Positions 1 to 9,605 of a DNA stretch of 64,000 bases are shown piece after piece (position 1 is the stretch's first letter; the number at the start of each line of letters is the position of its first letter). The DNA lies in NCBI RefSeq assembly GCF_900188435.1, contig NZ_FYFA01000001.1, positions 310,001 to 374,000 on the forward strand, written 5' to 3'. The DNA comes from Marinobacter sp. es.048 (GTDB taxonomy: Bacteria; Pseudomonadota; Gammaproteobacteria; Pseudomonadales; Oleiphilaceae). Under the pieces are notes generated by a model. The model was not told the origin of the DNA and did not search any database. It saw only the letters and a list, made by a program, of their open reading frames with translations. The position numbers and the translations under genes were made by a program.

Positions 1-1097
1 ACGATAACGCCACGGGCGTTCTTGCCTGCCACCATATCATCGAACGCCTGTGCGGCCTCTTCTATGGGGTAGGTCCGGGTAACCAGTTCGTCCAGCTTGA
101 GTTTACCAGCCTTGTAAAGACCCAGGATTCTGGGGAAATCGTGCTGCGGCCTGGCGGAGCCCAGCCAGCTGCCTTTGAGCGTGCGCTCATCGGCCGGCAA
201 GGTCAGAGTGGTCAGTGAGGTCTTGTCCTTCGGATCCGCCACACCCACGACCACGGCAGTGCCGCCACGACCCAGACTCTTGTAGGCCTGCTCGACAACC
301 GGCCCGGCGCCCACGCATTCGAAGGCATAGTCTACGCCGCCGGTCATTTTCTTTATCGCTTTGGCTGCGCCTTCCACCTCGTTAATATTCACGGTATGGG
401 TGGCGCCGAATTCTTTCGCCATCGCCAGCTTCGTCGGGTTGCTGTCCACCGCCACGATCATTTCGGCGCCGGCGGTGACACAGCCCTGAATGGCGTTGAG
501 GCCAACGCCGCCGATACCAAACACGGCGGCGCGGGAGCCGGGTTCAAGCTTTGCGGTGTTGAACACGGCGCCTACACCGGTCATCACGGCACAGCTGACC
601 AGCGCTGCGTTCTGCATGGGCACCGTTTCATCCACCTTGACACAATTATCCACGTGCATGGTGGCAAACTCGGCCATCACGCCGCAGGCGCCAAAGACGT
701 TCAGGGGCTCGCCGTCTGCACCCTTGGTTCTGACGGTGCCATCCGGCAGGTTGAACATGGCCTTGCGGGCGTTCTCGCACAGCACCGGACGGCCACGGAC
801 ACACTGGCTGCATTTGCCGCACATGGAGATAAACGTGCTAACCACATGATCGCCTTCCTTGAAGGCGGTCACACCTTCACCGACTTCCACCACCACCCCG
901 GCAGCTTCGTGCCCCAGGACCAGTGGAGGCGGATAGGGAATCTTGCCCGTGGTGGCGGACAGATCGCTGTGGCAGACGCCGCAGGCCGCGATCTTAACGG
1001 TAATTTCATCCCGCTTGGGGCCTTCTACCGTGATGGTTTCCACCTGAACGGGCTGCCCCCATTCCCGGCAGACCACTGCTTTGGCTTGTCTGTCCAT
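1..1097 (-). CDS. Zn-dependent alcohol dehydrogenase (MDR family), 3' end outside window
   Basis: Oxidises an alcohol to an aldehyde with NAD(P)+, using a catalytic zinc. The first 365 codons are present and the C-terminus lies beyond the left edge. Visible are the catalytic zinc ligands in GVCHSD (Cys42) and GHEAAG (His63, Glu64), the four structural-zinc cysteines of CGKCSQC...C (93, 96, 99, 107) and a Rossmann GIGGVG motif. The ATG at 1097 opens the reading frame (MDRQAKAVVC). It lies downstream of the thiolase and FadB-like genes on the same strand, so it may feed alcohols, for example alkane-derived ones, into beta-oxidation. That link is inferred from position; the substrate cannot be read from the sequence. 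Confidence 0.9.
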   Translation of the reverse strand, partial: MDRQAKAVVCREWGQPVQVETITVEGPKRDEITVKIAACGVCHSDLSATTGKIPYPPPLVLGHEAAGVVVEVGEGVTAFKEGDHVVSTFISMCGKCSQCVRGRPVLCENARKAMFNLPDGTVRTKGADGEPLNVFGACGVMAEFATMHVDNCVKVDETVPMQNAALVSCAVMTGVGAVFNTAKLEPGSRAAVFGIGGVGLNAIQGCVTAGAEMIVAVDSNPTKLAMAKEFGATHTVNINEVEGAAKAIKKMTGGVDYAFECVGAGPVVEQAYKSLGRGGTAVVVGVADPKDKTSLTTLTLPADERTLKGSWLGSARPQHDFPRILGLYKAGKLKLDELVTRTYPIEEAAQAFDDMVAGKNARGVI

Positions 1098-1119
1098 GTT
1101 TCCCCCTGTCGATTAAGTG

Positions 1120-1149
1120 GGGGCCAGAAGCACGATTTCCTCTGACCCC
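1120..1149. repeat. Imperfect GGGGYCAGA hairpin, copy 1
   Basis: Arms at 1120-1128 (GGGGCCAGA) and 1141-1149 (TCTGACCCC) pair with one mismatch. It lies in the 67-bp gap between the thiolase stop and the alcohol dehydrogenase start. It resembles the perfect hairpin at 42844-42873. Its role is unknown; it may be a dispersed repeat or a processing or termination hairpin. Confidence 0.5.
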
Positions 1150-1164
1150 GGGTTTATTCCGACT

Positions 1165-2349
1165 TCATACTACTTCGAACAAGCCGGCAGCACCCTGGCC
1201 ACCACCGATGCACATGGTGATCACCACGTATTTCGCGCCACGACGTTTGCCTTCGATCAGGGCATGGCCTGTCTGGCGAGAGCCGGTGACACCAAAGGGG
1301 TGGCCGATGGAAATGGAACCACCGTTTACGTTCAGCTTCTCCATAGGAATGCCAAGACGGTCACGGCAGTAAACCACCTGAGATGCAAAAGCCTCGTTAA
1401 GCTCCCACAAATCAATGTCGTCCATGGTCAAACCCGCTCGCTCCAGCAGCCGAGGGACAGCGAAGACCGGGCCGATGCCCATCTCGTCCGGCTCGCAACC
1501 GGCCACGGCGAAGCCGCGGAAAATCCCCATGGGTTCGATGTTGTGCTTCTCGGCGTAGGTGCTGTTCATCACCGTGCACACGGAAGCGCCATCCGACAGC
1601 TGGCTGGCATTACCCGCCGTGATAAACTGCTCTGGCCCACGCACCGGCTCCAGACCGGCCAGGCCCTCGAGGGTGGTGTTCGGGCGGTTACATTCATCGC
1701 TGGTCAGGGTTACCTGTTTCTCACTGACCTGCCCGGTCTCCTTGTCCTTGACCAGCATGGTGGCGTCGAAAGGCACAATCTCATCGTCAAACTTGCCAGC
1801 CTGCTGGGCCGCCGCCGTGCGCTGCTGGGAAATCAGTGAATACTCATCCTGGGCCTCACGGCTGACGTTATAGCGCTTGGCCACGACATCCGCCGTCTCG
1901 ATCATCGAAAGATACAGCTCAGGCTTGTGCTTCATCAGCCACTCGTTGGTGGCGTGAAAGCTGTTGATCTTTTCGTTCTGCACCAGGGAAATCGACTCGA
2001 CCCCACCAGCCACCATGGCCGGCACCTTCTCGGACACAACCCGCTGGGCAGCCAGGGCAATGGACTGCAGACCCGAGCTGCAGAACCGATTGATGGAAAA
2101 ACCTGCGGTGGTAACCGGGAGCCGCGCGCGGATAGCCGCCAGGCGGGCAATATTGCGGCCCTGGGCGCCTTCCTGGAAAGCTGCACCCATAATCACATCT
2201 TCAACGATGGCCGGATCGATACAAGCACGATCGACGGCGTGTTTGATCACATGCCCCGCCAAGTCGACACTGTGCGTATTGTTCAAAGAGCCCCGGTAGG
2301 ATTTACCCAGGCCGGTGCGTGCGGTGGAAACGATGACTGCATCAGACAT
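1165..2349 (-). CDS. Acetyl-CoA C-acyltransferase (beta-ketothiolase, FadA type)
   Basis: Cleaves 3-ketoacyl-CoA with CoA to acetyl-CoA and a shortened acyl-CoA, the last step of beta-oxidation. The 394 residues match the usual thiolase length. Visible are the acylated cysteine in NRFCSSG (Cys90), the His in [10 protein letters not shown] (His350) and the second catalytic cysteine in [10 protein letters not shown] (Cys380). It lies 132 bp downstream of the FadB-like gene on the same strand, so the two probably form an alpha/beta-type beta-oxidation pair in which the hydratase/dehydrogenase is transcribed first. The gap between them carries a REP-like inverted pair. A biosynthetic acetoacetyl-CoA thiolase role is possible but less likely beside FadB. 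Confidence 0.93.
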   Translation of the reverse strand: MSDAVIVSTARTGLGKSYRGSLNNTHSVDLAGHVIKHAVDRACIDPAIVEDVIMGAAFQEGAQGRNIARLAAIRARLPVTTAGFSINRFCSSGLQSIALAAQRVVSEKVPAMVAGGVESISLVQNEKINSFHATNEWLMKHKPELYLSMIETADVVAKRYNVSREAQDEYSLISQQRTAAAQQAGKFDDEIVPFDATMLVKDKETGQVSEKQVTLTSDECNRPNTTLEGLAGLEPVRGPEQFITAGNASQLSDGASVCTVMNSTYAEKHNIEPMGIFRGFAVAGCEPDEMGIGPVFAVPRLLERAGLTMDDIDLWELNEAFASQVVYCRDRLGIPMEKLNVNGGSISIGHPFGVTGSRQTGHALIEGKRRGAKYVVITMCIGGGQGAAGLFEVV

Positions 2350-2375
2350 AACAATGCCCTCATAATTCGAAACAT

Positions 2376-2466
2376 GTAGGTCGGGTTAGGCGGAAGCCGT
2401 AACCCGACATCGAGTTGACCGTTTACCTCTTGTTGTCGGATTAAGGCTTCGCCTAATCCGACCTAC
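2376..2466. repeat. REP-like inverted repeat pair
   Basis: Two related 32-33-base units face each other: 2376-2408 (starts GTAGGTCGGGTTAGGC) and 2435-2466 (ends CCTAATCCGACCTAC). Each folds into its own hairpin (GTCGGRTTA...TAAYCCGAC), and the two also pair with each other with a few mismatches. The head-to-head layout is typical of REP/BIME elements. It fills the gap between the FadB-like gene and the thiolase gene. Confidence 0.75.
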
Positions 2467-2481
2467 GAGCTATGTCAGATG

Positions 2482-4575
2482 TTACAAGTCAGCAAATTTC
2501 CGGCCTTCAGCAACCAGCTTCTCAAGCAAAGCCGCCGGCTTCCACTGCTCGCCACCCACGGTGTCCTGATACTTCTTCACCGCCGAAAGAATGGTATCCA
2601 GACCTTCCTGATCGGCCCAGAACATGGGGCCACCCCGGTAGGCCGGGAAGCCGTAGCCGTAGATCCAGACAATGTCAATATCCAGCGGGCGATCAGCAAT
2701 GCCTTCCTCCAGGATCTTCGCGCCTTCGTTGATCATCACATACACGCAGCGCTCCAGGATTTCCTGGTCGGTAATCTCCCGGGGCGTGATCCCCTGTTCC
2801 TTGCGGAACTGCTCGATCAGCTGCTCAACTTCCGGATCCGGAATCGGCTTGCGGCTGCCTTCTTCATACTTGTATACACCTGCCTGGGTCTTCTGGCCAA
2901 GGCGGCCCTGCTCCGCGAGCTTGTCCATCCAGCTGGCCGGGATGTCTTCGCCCGACTTGCGGCGCTCTTCCCGGATGCGGTAACCCACATCAATGCCGGC
3001 CAGATCGGACATCGCGAACTGCCCCATGGGGAAGCCGAGATCAGTCAGCACCTTGTCGACCTGCTGCGGGGAAGCCCCCTCATCCACCAGGGACATGGCC
3101 TCGGTGCCGCGCTTGTGGAGCATCCGGTTACCAACAAAGCCATAGCAGTTGCCCACCATGACACCGACTTTCCTGATCTTCTTGGCGACCGCCATCACCG
3201 TAGCTTTGACCTCGTCGGAGGTCTTGCTGCCACGCACGTTTTCCAGCAGCTTCATCACGTTGGCCGGGCTGAAGAAGTGCATACCCACCACGTCTTCCGG
3301 GCGTTTGGTGGCAGAGGCAATCTCGTCGATATCCAGGGTTGAGGTGTTGGACGCCAGGATTGCGCCAGGCTTACAGACCTCATCCAGCTTGGCGAAGATT
3401 TCCTTCTTGATGGCCATGTTCTCGAATACCGCCTCGATCACCAGATCAACGTCCCGGAAATCGTCATAGGTCAGGCTCGGAGTGATCAGCGCCATCCGCT
3501 GCTCCACCTGCTCCTGGGTCAGCTTGCCTTTCTTCGCGGAGTTCTCGTAGTTGCGGCGGATGATCGCCAGACCCTTGTCCAGGGCTTCCTGCTTGACCTC
3601 GACCATGGTGACCGGAATCCCCACGTTGACGAAGTTCATGGCGATACCACCACCCATGGTGCCGGCACCGATTATGCCAACGCTCTTCACGTCACGAACC
3701 GGCGTATCCTTCGGCAGCCCCTTGACCTTGGAGACCTCACGCTCACCGAAGAACGAATGGATCAGGCCGGCGCGCTGGGGTGATTCCATGCATTCCATGA
3801 ACAGTTCCCGCTCGCGCTTCATGCCTTCGTCAAAAGGCAGATTGAAAGCCGCTTCCACGGAATCAACACACTTGAACGGAGAGAACAGGCCACGGGCTCG
3901 CTTTTTCAGCTCGTCTCGGAACTGGTCAAAGACATCGCTGCCCTTGTCCGCCTCGATTTTGTCGGTGATATCCCGAACACGACGCACCGGTTTGCCTTCG
4001 TCGACTACTTTCTGCGCATAGGCCATGCCCACTGAGCGGATATCGTCGCCTTCTTCCACGGCATCGAGAATGCCCAGGGCCAGGGCATCCTTGGCGCCGA
4101 CAAATTCACCGGTAGTGATCATTTCCAGTGCTTTCTGAGCACCGGTAAGTCGCGGAAGCCGCTGTGTGCCGCCAGCACCCGGCAGAAGGCCCAACTTCAC
4201 TTCCGGCAGGCCTACCTTGGCGCTGCTGATCGCAACCCGGTAGTGACAGCTCAAAGCGGTTTCCAGGCCACCACCCAAGGCTGTGCCATGGATCGCGGCA
4301 ACCAGCGGCTTGTCGCTGTTTTCAAAAGTATTGACCAGTGTCGGCAGCGTGGGCTCCTGCATGGGTTTGCCGAATTCACGGATGTCGGCACCGGCAATAA
4401 AGGTGCGCCCTTCACAAACCAGCAGGAGCGCCTTGGCCTCGGCATCCTTCTGGCCCTGCTCCAGGGCTGAGAGCAGACCGGAACGAACAGCCTGGCCGAG
4501 GGCGTTTACCGGCGGGTAGTTCACGGTAATAACGCCGATGTTGCCTTCCCGGTTATAGCTAACGACCTCAGACAT
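2482..4575 (-). CDS. Multifunctional enoyl-CoA hydratase / 3-hydroxyacyl-CoA dehydrogenase (FadB/FadJ-like)
   Basis: Carries out hydration and NAD-dependent oxidation of beta-oxidation. The N-terminal crotonase domain (residues 1-190) shows the oxyanion segment AGADI and both catalytic glutamates (Glu105 in GGGLE, Glu125 in PEVKLG). The dehydrogenase domain has the NAD motif GAGTMGGG (303-310) and catalytic His433 in GMHFFSP, followed by C-terminal dehydrogenase domains. I chose the ATG at 4575 ([10 protein letters not shown]) because the in-frame ATG at 4590 overlaps the ribosome site GAGGAGA that serves it. That gives 697 residues, near FadB (729) and peroxisomal bifunctional enzymes. It is the first gene of a run continuing into thiolase and alcohol dehydrogenase. 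Whether it is a FadB or FadJ orthologue is not resolved. Confidence 0.93.
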   Translation of the reverse strand: MSEVVSYNREGNIGVITVNYPPVNALGQAVRSGLLSALEQGQKDAEAKALLLVCEGRTFIAGADIREFGKPMQEPTLPTLVNTFENSDKPLVAAIHGTALGGGLETALSCHYRVAISSAKVGLPEVKLGLLPGAGGTQRLPRLTGAQKALEMITTGEFVGAKDALALGILDAVEEGDDIRSVGMAYAQKVVDEGKPVRRVRDITDKIEADKGSDVFDQFRDELKKRARGLFSPFKCVDSVEAAFNLPFDEGMKRERELFMECMESPQRAGLIHSFFGEREVSKVKGLPKDTPVRDVKSVGIIGAGTMGGGIAMNFVNVGIPVTMVEVKQEALDKGLAIIRRNYENSAKKGKLTQEQVEQRMALITPSLTYDDFRDVDLVIEAVFENMAIKKEIFAKLDEVCKPGAILASNTSTLDIDEIASATKRPEDVVGMHFFSPANVMKLLENVRGSKTSDEVKATVMAVAKKIRKVGVMVGNCYGFVGNRMLHKRGTEAMSLVDEGASPQQVDKVLTDLGFPMGQFAMSDLAGIDVGYRIREERRKSGEDIPASWMDKLAEQGRLGQKTQAGVYKYEEGSRKPIPDPEVEQLIEQFRKEQGITPREITDQEILERCVYVMINEGAKILEEGIADRPLDIDIVWIYGYGFPAYRGGPMFWADQEGLDTILSAVKKYQDTVGGEQWKPAALLEKLVAEGRKFADL

Positions 4576-4682
4576 GATTTCTCCTCGCATTCGTTCTGAA
4601 ATGTGGTTTTAACTAGCGAAACATGCGTGCGATTTAATACAAGTTCGTTGGTGGTTTCAACCACCCATTAAACTACAGGTAT

Positions 4683-4712
4683 AAAAAAACCGCAGGGGTT
4701 CTTATGCGGTTT
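4683..4712 (-). terminator. Rho-independent terminator after the IclR gene
   Basis: On the minus strand the stem AAACCGCA / TGCGGTTT closes on a 10-base loop and runs into a T-rich tract. It starts about 30 bases after the IclR stop codon and separates that gene from the fadB run. Confidence 0.8.
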
Positions 4713-4742
4713 CTTGGTTTGGAGTTTGTCGGGAGGTGGCTT

Positions 4743-5567
4743 TTAAACACCCAGCGATTCGATATCGCCTGCCAGCATCGCCAGCTGGTGGGCAATGGAA
4801 CCGCGAAGCTTTTCGGCCGGCACCAGGTAAGACGGTGCGGCACAGGTCAGGGCCATGATGGTGCCATCCTGCAAGTGAATGGGCACGCCAGCAGAGTTGA
4901 TGTTCCGGTCCCATTCGCCAATGGAGAGGCAGAAGCCGTGTTCCTTGTAGTCCTTCATGGCCTGGTCGAGGCCCTGCTTCTTCTCTGGCCAGGCATCACC
5001 ATATTTCGCGGCCATGGCGTCGTCGATCACCAGGCGGGCCTTGTCGCTGACGGCGCAGTAGTAGGCGCGGCCGGCGGAGGTACTGGCCATCGGCAGTTTC
5101 AGGCCGATATCCATGCGCAACAGGGAGGCTTCCGGTGGCAGACGGTTTTCCACGTAGATCATGTGCAACCGGTCCCGGCAGGTGAGGCCAACGGACATGT
5201 TGGTCTGGCGGGCGAACTCGTCCATGTAGGGCTTGGCCAGCTGACGCACCTTGAGATTGGACACGTAGGCATAGCCAAGCGCCAGCACCCCGGAGCTCAG
5301 CTGGTATTTCTCCAGCTGGGTGTTGTAGCTGAGGTAACCGAGCTTGGTAAGGGTATAGGTCATCCGCGACACCGTCGGCTTGGGCAATCCGGTGATACGG
5401 GCAATGTCCTGGTTCCCCAGGATGACAGGACCCTGGCTGAAGGCTCGGAGCACGTCCAGGCCGCGGGACAGGGCCTCGACAAACTTGCGGTCTTTTTCCG
5501 GCTTCACGGGCTCACCGTCAGTGGATGCCACTTTCAGTTCGGGTGAGATCTGCTTTTTTCCTGCCAT
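4743..5567 (-). CDS. IclR-family transcriptional regulator
   Basis: 274 residues. An N-terminal winged helix-turn-helix (about residues 28-90; ITGLPKPTVSRMTYTLTKLG is the recognition region) is followed by an IclR-type effector-binding domain (about 105-270), with family features such as MASTSAGRAYY and the GxxxSxGEWD-like segment. Such proteins usually regulate catabolic genes and respond to a small organic acid. It is transcribed away from the ghrA-like gene and lies upstream of the fadB run on the same strand. Between it and ghrA is a symmetric TGAAACA...TGTTTCA site that could be its operator. The effector is unknown. Confidence 0.92.
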   Translation of the reverse strand: MAGKKQISPELKVASTDGEPVKPEKDRKFVEALSRGLDVLRAFSQGPVILGNQDIARITGLPKPTVSRMTYTLTKLGYLSYNTQLEKYQLSSGVLALGYAYVSNLKVRQLAKPYMDEFARQTNMSVGLTCRDRLHMIYVENRLPPEASLLRMDIGLKLPMASTSAGRAYYCAVSDKARLVIDDAMAAKYGDAWPEKKQGLDQAMKDYKEHGFCLSIGEWDRNINSAGVPIHLQDGTIMALTCAAPSYLVPAEKLRGSIAHQLAMLAGDIESLGV

Positions 5568-5700
5568 AATGGGACGTCCTCCAACCGCGTCGCCCGCTCC
5601 GGTAACCGGTGTATTAATATGGTGAATAACAAAGGATTCATGATTTTAATCGCTGCAGAAATCAAGTACCAGAAAGTCTTTTCAAAATCCGCACCAAATA

Positions 5701-5725
5701 TGAAACACTTATCAATTATGTTTCA
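5701..5725. promoter_or_regulatory. Symmetric TGAAACA-N11-TGTTTCA site in the iclR/ghrA divergent region
   Basis: Seven-base perfect arms at 5701-5707 and 5719-5725 are separated by 11 bases. It sits between the divergent IclR and GhrA-like genes, where an autoregulatory operator is expected. A related inverted motif occurs at 8262-8280 ahead of gcdH. Binding by this IclR protein is inferred. Confidence 0.45.
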
Positions 5726-5843
5726 AAATCAGAATCGCATGGCGGTATCGGATACCGACTTTCAACGTTTTAGCGGATACCTTATTCTGCATTGCAAAAC
5801 AAATTAGCAGCCAACGAACCCCGTGGCGACCCCCGGAGGCAAA

Positions 5844-6773
5844 ATGAAAATTCTTTTTGTGGCAGGCGACCCCAAACCGGAACGCTGGACGGTACCGATC
5901 CTGGAGCAATTACCGGACGCCGAGGTTTATGTCTGGAACCCGGACGGCCCAGCCATCGATGCGGATTACGCCATTGTCTGGCAACCGCCCGAGGCGCTGT
6001 TCGAACGGGAAAAGAATCTCAAGGCGGTATTCAACCTCGGGGCCGGCATTGATGGCCTGCTCAAAGTGCCCAACCTGCCGGCCGACCTTCCGGTGGTGCG
6101 CCTGGAGGATGCCGGCATGTCGGCGCAGATGGCAGAGTACGTGCTGCACCAGCTGCTGGAAGCCAGCCGCGAGATGGAAACCTACCGGGAACAACAGCGT
6201 CAGGGCATCTGGAAGATCCATCGCCCGATCAAACGCAGCGAATGGCCGGTGGGTGTCATGGGACTTGGCCACATTGGTAAGCGTGTGGCCCGCACTCTGT
6301 CCAATCTGGATTATCGGGTGAGCGGCTGGGCCCGCGGGGACCACAGCCTGGAAGGAGTCAATACCTACGCCGGTCCGGATCAGCTCGGCGATTTTCTGAA
6401 AACCACCCGGGTTCTGGTTAACACCCTGCCGCTGACTGATGAGACCCGGAACATTATCGGCTATGAATTACTTAGCCAGCTCCAGCCGGGCGCCGTACTG
6501 ATCAACGTTGGCCGGGGTGAACACCTGGTTGAGGAAGATCTGCTTCGGACGCTGGACGAGGGCAAACTGCTGCGCGCCTCGCTCGACGTGTTCCGGAAGG
6601 AACCGTTACCGGAGGAGCACCCATTCTGGCAACGAAAAGAAATCACCATCACCCCGCATATCTCGGCCCGGACCCTGAGGGACGCCACCATTGAGCAGAT
6701 CACCGGCAAGATTCGGGATCACGCCGAGGGCCGCGCCATTTCCGGCATTGTGGATACTGACCGGGGTTACTGA
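5844..6773 (+). CDS. ghrA: D-isomer-specific 2-hydroxyacid dehydrogenase (glyoxylate/hydroxypyruvate reductase A-like)
   Basis: NAD(P)H-dependent reduction of glyoxylate, hydroxypyruvate or related 2-oxoacids. The ATG at 5844 (MKILFVAGDP) follows GGAGG at good spacing; an in-frame GTG at 5823 has no such site. The product is 309 residues (E. coli GhrA 312). Seen are the nucleotide-binding GLGHIG (140-145), catalytic Arg224 in NVGRGE, Glu253 and His272 in TPHIS. It is probably a single-gene unit divergent from the IclR gene, which may control it. The exact substrate is not deducible; the closest family feel is GhrA rather than GhrB or SerA. Confidence 0.88.
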   Translation: MKILFVAGDPKPERWTVPILEQLPDAEVYVWNPDGPAIDADYAIVWQPPEALFEREKNLKAVFNLGAGIDGLLKVPNLPADLPVVRLEDAGMSAQMAEYVLHQLLEASREMETYREQQRQGIWKIHRPIKRSEWPVGVMGLGHIGKRVARTLSNLDYRVSGWARGDHSLEGVNTYAGPDQLGDFLKTTRVLVNTLPLTDETRNIIGYELLSQLQPGAVLINVGRGEHLVEEDLLRTLDEGKLLRASLDVFRKEPLPEEHPFWQRKEITITPHISARTLRDATIEQITGKIRDHAEGRAISGIVDTDRGY

Positions 6774-6815
6774 GTTCTGGCACCACAGCACACCGGCACC
6801 GGCCACGCCCGCACG

Positions 6816-8180
6816 TCAGGCAAGTCCGGGTGCCAGCCATGCCACCAGCGCTGTCAGCGCCAGCAGCACCGGGAGCGCAATCAGCACGAACAGTCCGTTC
6901 CAGCGGAACGCCACCACCCATCGTGAGATCTGCCCGAAGCGGGCCAGCAACATCACCGAGGGGCCAAAAGGCGACAGCATCATGGCGAGGGAGAAGCCGA
7001 TAACCAGTGCCACGGCGACCGGCAAAAGCTCCATCCCTTCGGCCACCAACTGGGGCAGCAAACCAGCCTGAACACTCAGGACCGTGATGGGAATGATCCC
7101 GATCATGGAGAACATGGGCATCATCAGCATGCCAACAACGGCGACCAGGAACACGCCGCCACCAGTGGCGACAAGGCCAGCAAGCGCATCCGCCGGAATG
7201 ACCGCAGACAGGGCAACCCCCAGGATGGCAGAGGCGGCAAAAATGGCCATTTCATTCTGCATGGCCCATACCTGGCCCGCACCCTCCTTCAAAACCGGCA
7301 TTAGCGCCCGCTCCTGCCAAAGCATGTAAAGCAGCGTAACGGTGGGCACCGACAACATAGCCGCCACCGACACCTTGAAACCGGTCGTCGCCACCAGGCC
7401 CGCCATCACCGTGAATACCACCAGGATCAGCGCAAGCAGGCGCCCGGTGCCCGGCAGCCAGCCTTCAACGGCGACGCGCTCACTGCTGACTTTGCGGAAG
7501 CGGCGCTGTTCCAGCACCCAGCCAATCAGCACCATCAGAAGCGCCGCAACCAGACCGAAGGGCAGCAGCTGTGACCAGCTGAGTTGCGGCAGTTCGCGGG
7601 TAAGAATGGCCACGGCCACACTGGTGGGCGCCACCAGCGGCACCAGGGCAAAGCCCCTGAGGGCACTGATCAGAACGCTCCGTAACCACTGCAGGCGCGA
7701 CTCGCCACTGATGCCGCGCTCACGCAGTGTTTCAGAGAGGCTTCCGCACAACAGATTCATCATGCCAAAGCTCAGAACCGTGGCTACGCCACAACTGACC
7801 AGGGCGTACTTGGGATAAAGCAGTATGGGCTTTCCACCCAGCAGCACATCGTGAATCCGGCGCAATACCTCGAACCGGCGCACAAGGCACTGCATCAAGC
7901 CCAGGCTACCCAGAAACGCGGAATAGAAGGCCGCGTCAGACGCCGCTTTCAGCAGTTGCCCGGCGTCGAGAGATCCGCGCCAGGCGAAGCCGCCAAGCAC
8001 CAGCAGGGCGATTACCAGCAGCATCCGAGCGTACCCCTGCAGGCGACCGGCCCCTGCCAGAAAGGCAGAGACAAACATAACCCCCGCCACAGCACTGAGC
8101 TCGCGGCTCTCCAGGCAAATGGCCACCAGCTCGACAACCACCGCCAGGGACACCAACCACTGGAGCATGCCACTCAACAC
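6816..8180 (-). CDS. Uncharacterised polytopic membrane protein, possible transporter
   Basis: 454 residues, almost entirely hydrophobic, with roughly 11-13 membrane segments and an internal charged stretch near residues 225-240 (QRRFRKVSSERV). A Gly/Met-rich half with GIIPITVLSVQAG and SPFGPSVMLLARFG recalls ion-transporter-superfamily hairpins, but I do not recognise the family. It is divergent from glutaryl-CoA dehydrogenase across a 180-bp region containing an inverted repeat, so uptake or efflux linked to lysine/glutarate breakdown is conceivable. That is only contextual inference. Confidence 0.75.
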   Translation of the reverse strand: MLSGMLQWLVSLAVVVELVAICLESRELSAVAGVMFVSAFLAGAGRLQGYARMLLVIALLVLGGFAWRGSLDAGQLLKAASDAAFYSAFLGSLGLMQCLVRRFEVLRRIHDVLLGGKPILLYPKYALVSCGVATVLSFGMMNLLCGSLSETLRERGISGESRLQWLRSVLISALRGFALVPLVAPTSVAVAILTRELPQLSWSQLLPFGLVAALLMVLIGWVLEQRRFRKVSSERVAVEGWLPGTGRLLALILVVFTVMAGLVATTGFKVSVAAMLSVPTVTLLYMLWQERALMPVLKEGAGQVWAMQNEMAIFAASAILGVALSAVIPADALAGLVATGGGVFLVAVVGMLMMPMFSMIGIIPITVLSVQAGLLPQLVAEGMELLPVAVALVIGFSLAMMLSPFGPSVMLLARFGQISRWVVAFRWNGLFVLIALPVLLALTALVAWLAPGLA

Positions 8181-8261
8181 GGGGGCACCTGGTCAGGCTT
8201 TAACACCGCTTGCATTTCCATAACACCCGGATTAGTCTTTCGTAAGCATATTACAAAACTG

Positions 8262-8280
8262 TGTTTCGCTTAATGAAACA
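8262..8280. promoter_or_regulatory. Inverted repeat TGTTTC-N7-GAAACA upstream of gcdH
   Basis: Perfect six-base arms lie in the divergent promoter region of gcdH and the unknown membrane protein. The half TGTTTCGCT also occurs on the minus strand at 4622-4614 upstream of the fadB run. It is a likely regulator-binding site; the regulator is not known. Confidence 0.45.
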
Positions 8281-8360
8281 ACGTTGACACAAAGATAGCA
8301 CAGATTGGCCCCTCGCCCCTAGCGCTGGGCTTTAACTATTCGCTTTCAGGAGAGTACACA

Positions 8361-9530
8361 ATGGCTTCCGCACCCTGGAATGATCTGCTGGGTTTCGACG
8401 CCCAACTGGACGAAACCGAGCGCCAGGTCCAAGACAGCATCCGCAGCTTCTGTGACGAGCAACTGATGCCCGGAATCACCGAGGCCAATCGGCACGAAAA
8501 GTTCGATCGCTCTATCTTCAACCAGATGGGTGAACTCGGCATGCTGGGCGCGACCCTGCCGGAAGAATACGGTGGACCGGGGCTGAACCATGTCTGCTAC
8601 GGCCTGATTGCCCGGGAAGTGGAGAGGGTTGACTCGGCCTACCGCTCGGCCCTGAGCGTTCAGTCTTCTCTGGTGATATACCCGATCTATTCCTACGGCA
8701 AGGAAGCGATGAAAAAACGCATCCTGCCCAAACTGGCCTCCGGCGAATACGTCGGCTGCTTCGGCCTGACTGAACCTAATCACGGTTCCGATCCAGGCGG
8801 CATGGAAACCCGGGCCAAGAAAGTGGACGGCGGTTACCTGCTGAGTGGCTCCAAAACCTGGATCACCAACTCCCCGATTGCCGATGTCTGCGTAGTCTGG
8901 GCCAAACTAGACGGCAAGGTGAACGGCTTTGTGATCGAGCGCGAAGGCGCCAAAGGCCTTGACACTCCAAAGATTGAGGGCAAATTTTCCCTGCGCGCAT
9001 CGGAAACCGGCTCCATCTTTATGGACGAGGTGTTCGTTCCGGAAGAGAACCACCTTGAGGCGGAGGGACTGAAAGGACCGTTCAGCTGCCTTAACAAGGC
9101 CCGCTTTGGCATCAGCTGGGGCTCGCTGGGCGCCGCTGAGTTCTGCTGGCACGCGGCCCGCAACTACACCCTGGAGCGCAAGCAGTTTGGCAAGCCCCTG
9201 GCCGCCAACCAGCTGATCCAGAAAAAGCTGGTGGATATGCAGACCGAGATCACCATCGGCCTTCAGTCGGTTCTGCAACTGGGCCGCATGATGGATGCCG
9301 GCACGGCAACGCCGGATGCCATTTCGCTGCTCAAGCGCAACAACTGCGGCAAAGCCCTGGACATCGCCCGGGTTGCCCGGGACATGCACGGCGGCAACGG
9401 CATTTCCGACGAGTACCACGTGATCCGCCACGTGATGAACCTCGAAGCCGTAAATACCTATGAAGGTACGCACGATGTCCACGCCCTGATTCTGGGGCGG
9501 GGCCAGACCGGTATTCCGGCTTTCAGCTGA
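8361..9530 (+). CDS. gcdH: Glutaryl-CoA dehydrogenase
   Basis: FAD enzyme that oxidises and decarboxylates glutaryl-CoA to crotonyl-CoA in lysine, tryptophan and glutarate breakdown. 389 residues. It is told from other acyl-CoA dehydrogenases by [12 protein letters not shown], which carries the Arg that holds the substrate carboxylate, and by the catalytic-Glu segment [16 protein letters not shown] (Glu368) typical of GcdH. FAD-binding stretches [11 protein letters not shown] and WITNSPIAD are visible. The ribosome site AGGAGAG precedes the ATG. It is transcribed alone, ends at a strong hairpin terminator and faces the pyruvate carboxylase genes. Confidence 0.95.
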   Translation: MASAPWNDLLGFDAQLDETERQVQDSIRSFCDEQLMPGITEANRHEKFDRSIFNQMGELGMLGATLPEEYGGPGLNHVCYGLIAREVERVDSAYRSALSVQSSLVIYPIYSYGKEAMKKRILPKLASGEYVGCFGLTEPNHGSDPGGMETRAKKVDGGYLLSGSKTWITNSPIADVCVVWAKLDGKVNGFVIEREGAKGLDTPKIEGKFSLRASETGSIFMDEVFVPEENHLEAEGLKGPFSCLNKARFGISWGSLGAAEFCWHAARNYTLERKQFGKPLAANQLIQKKLVDMQTEITIGLQSVLQLGRMMDAGTATPDAISLLKRNNCGKALDIARVARDMHGGNGISDEYHVIRHVMNLEAVNTYEGTHDVHALILGRGQTGIPAFS

Positions 9531-9558
9531 TCTCGCCCGGTTAACCCCCCAAACGAAA

Positions 9559-9590
9559 ACGGCCCCTCAAGATGAGGGGCCGTTCTGCAT
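9559..9590. terminator. Hairpin terminator between convergent gcdH and pycB
   Basis: A perfect 10-bp GC-rich stem ACGGCCCCTC / GAGGGGCCGT with a 5-base loop lies between two convergent genes. T-rich flanks are short. It probably ends transcription from both sides, better for gcdH. Confidence 0.8.
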
Positions 9591-9605
9591 CACGCTCTGG
9601 CGAAC

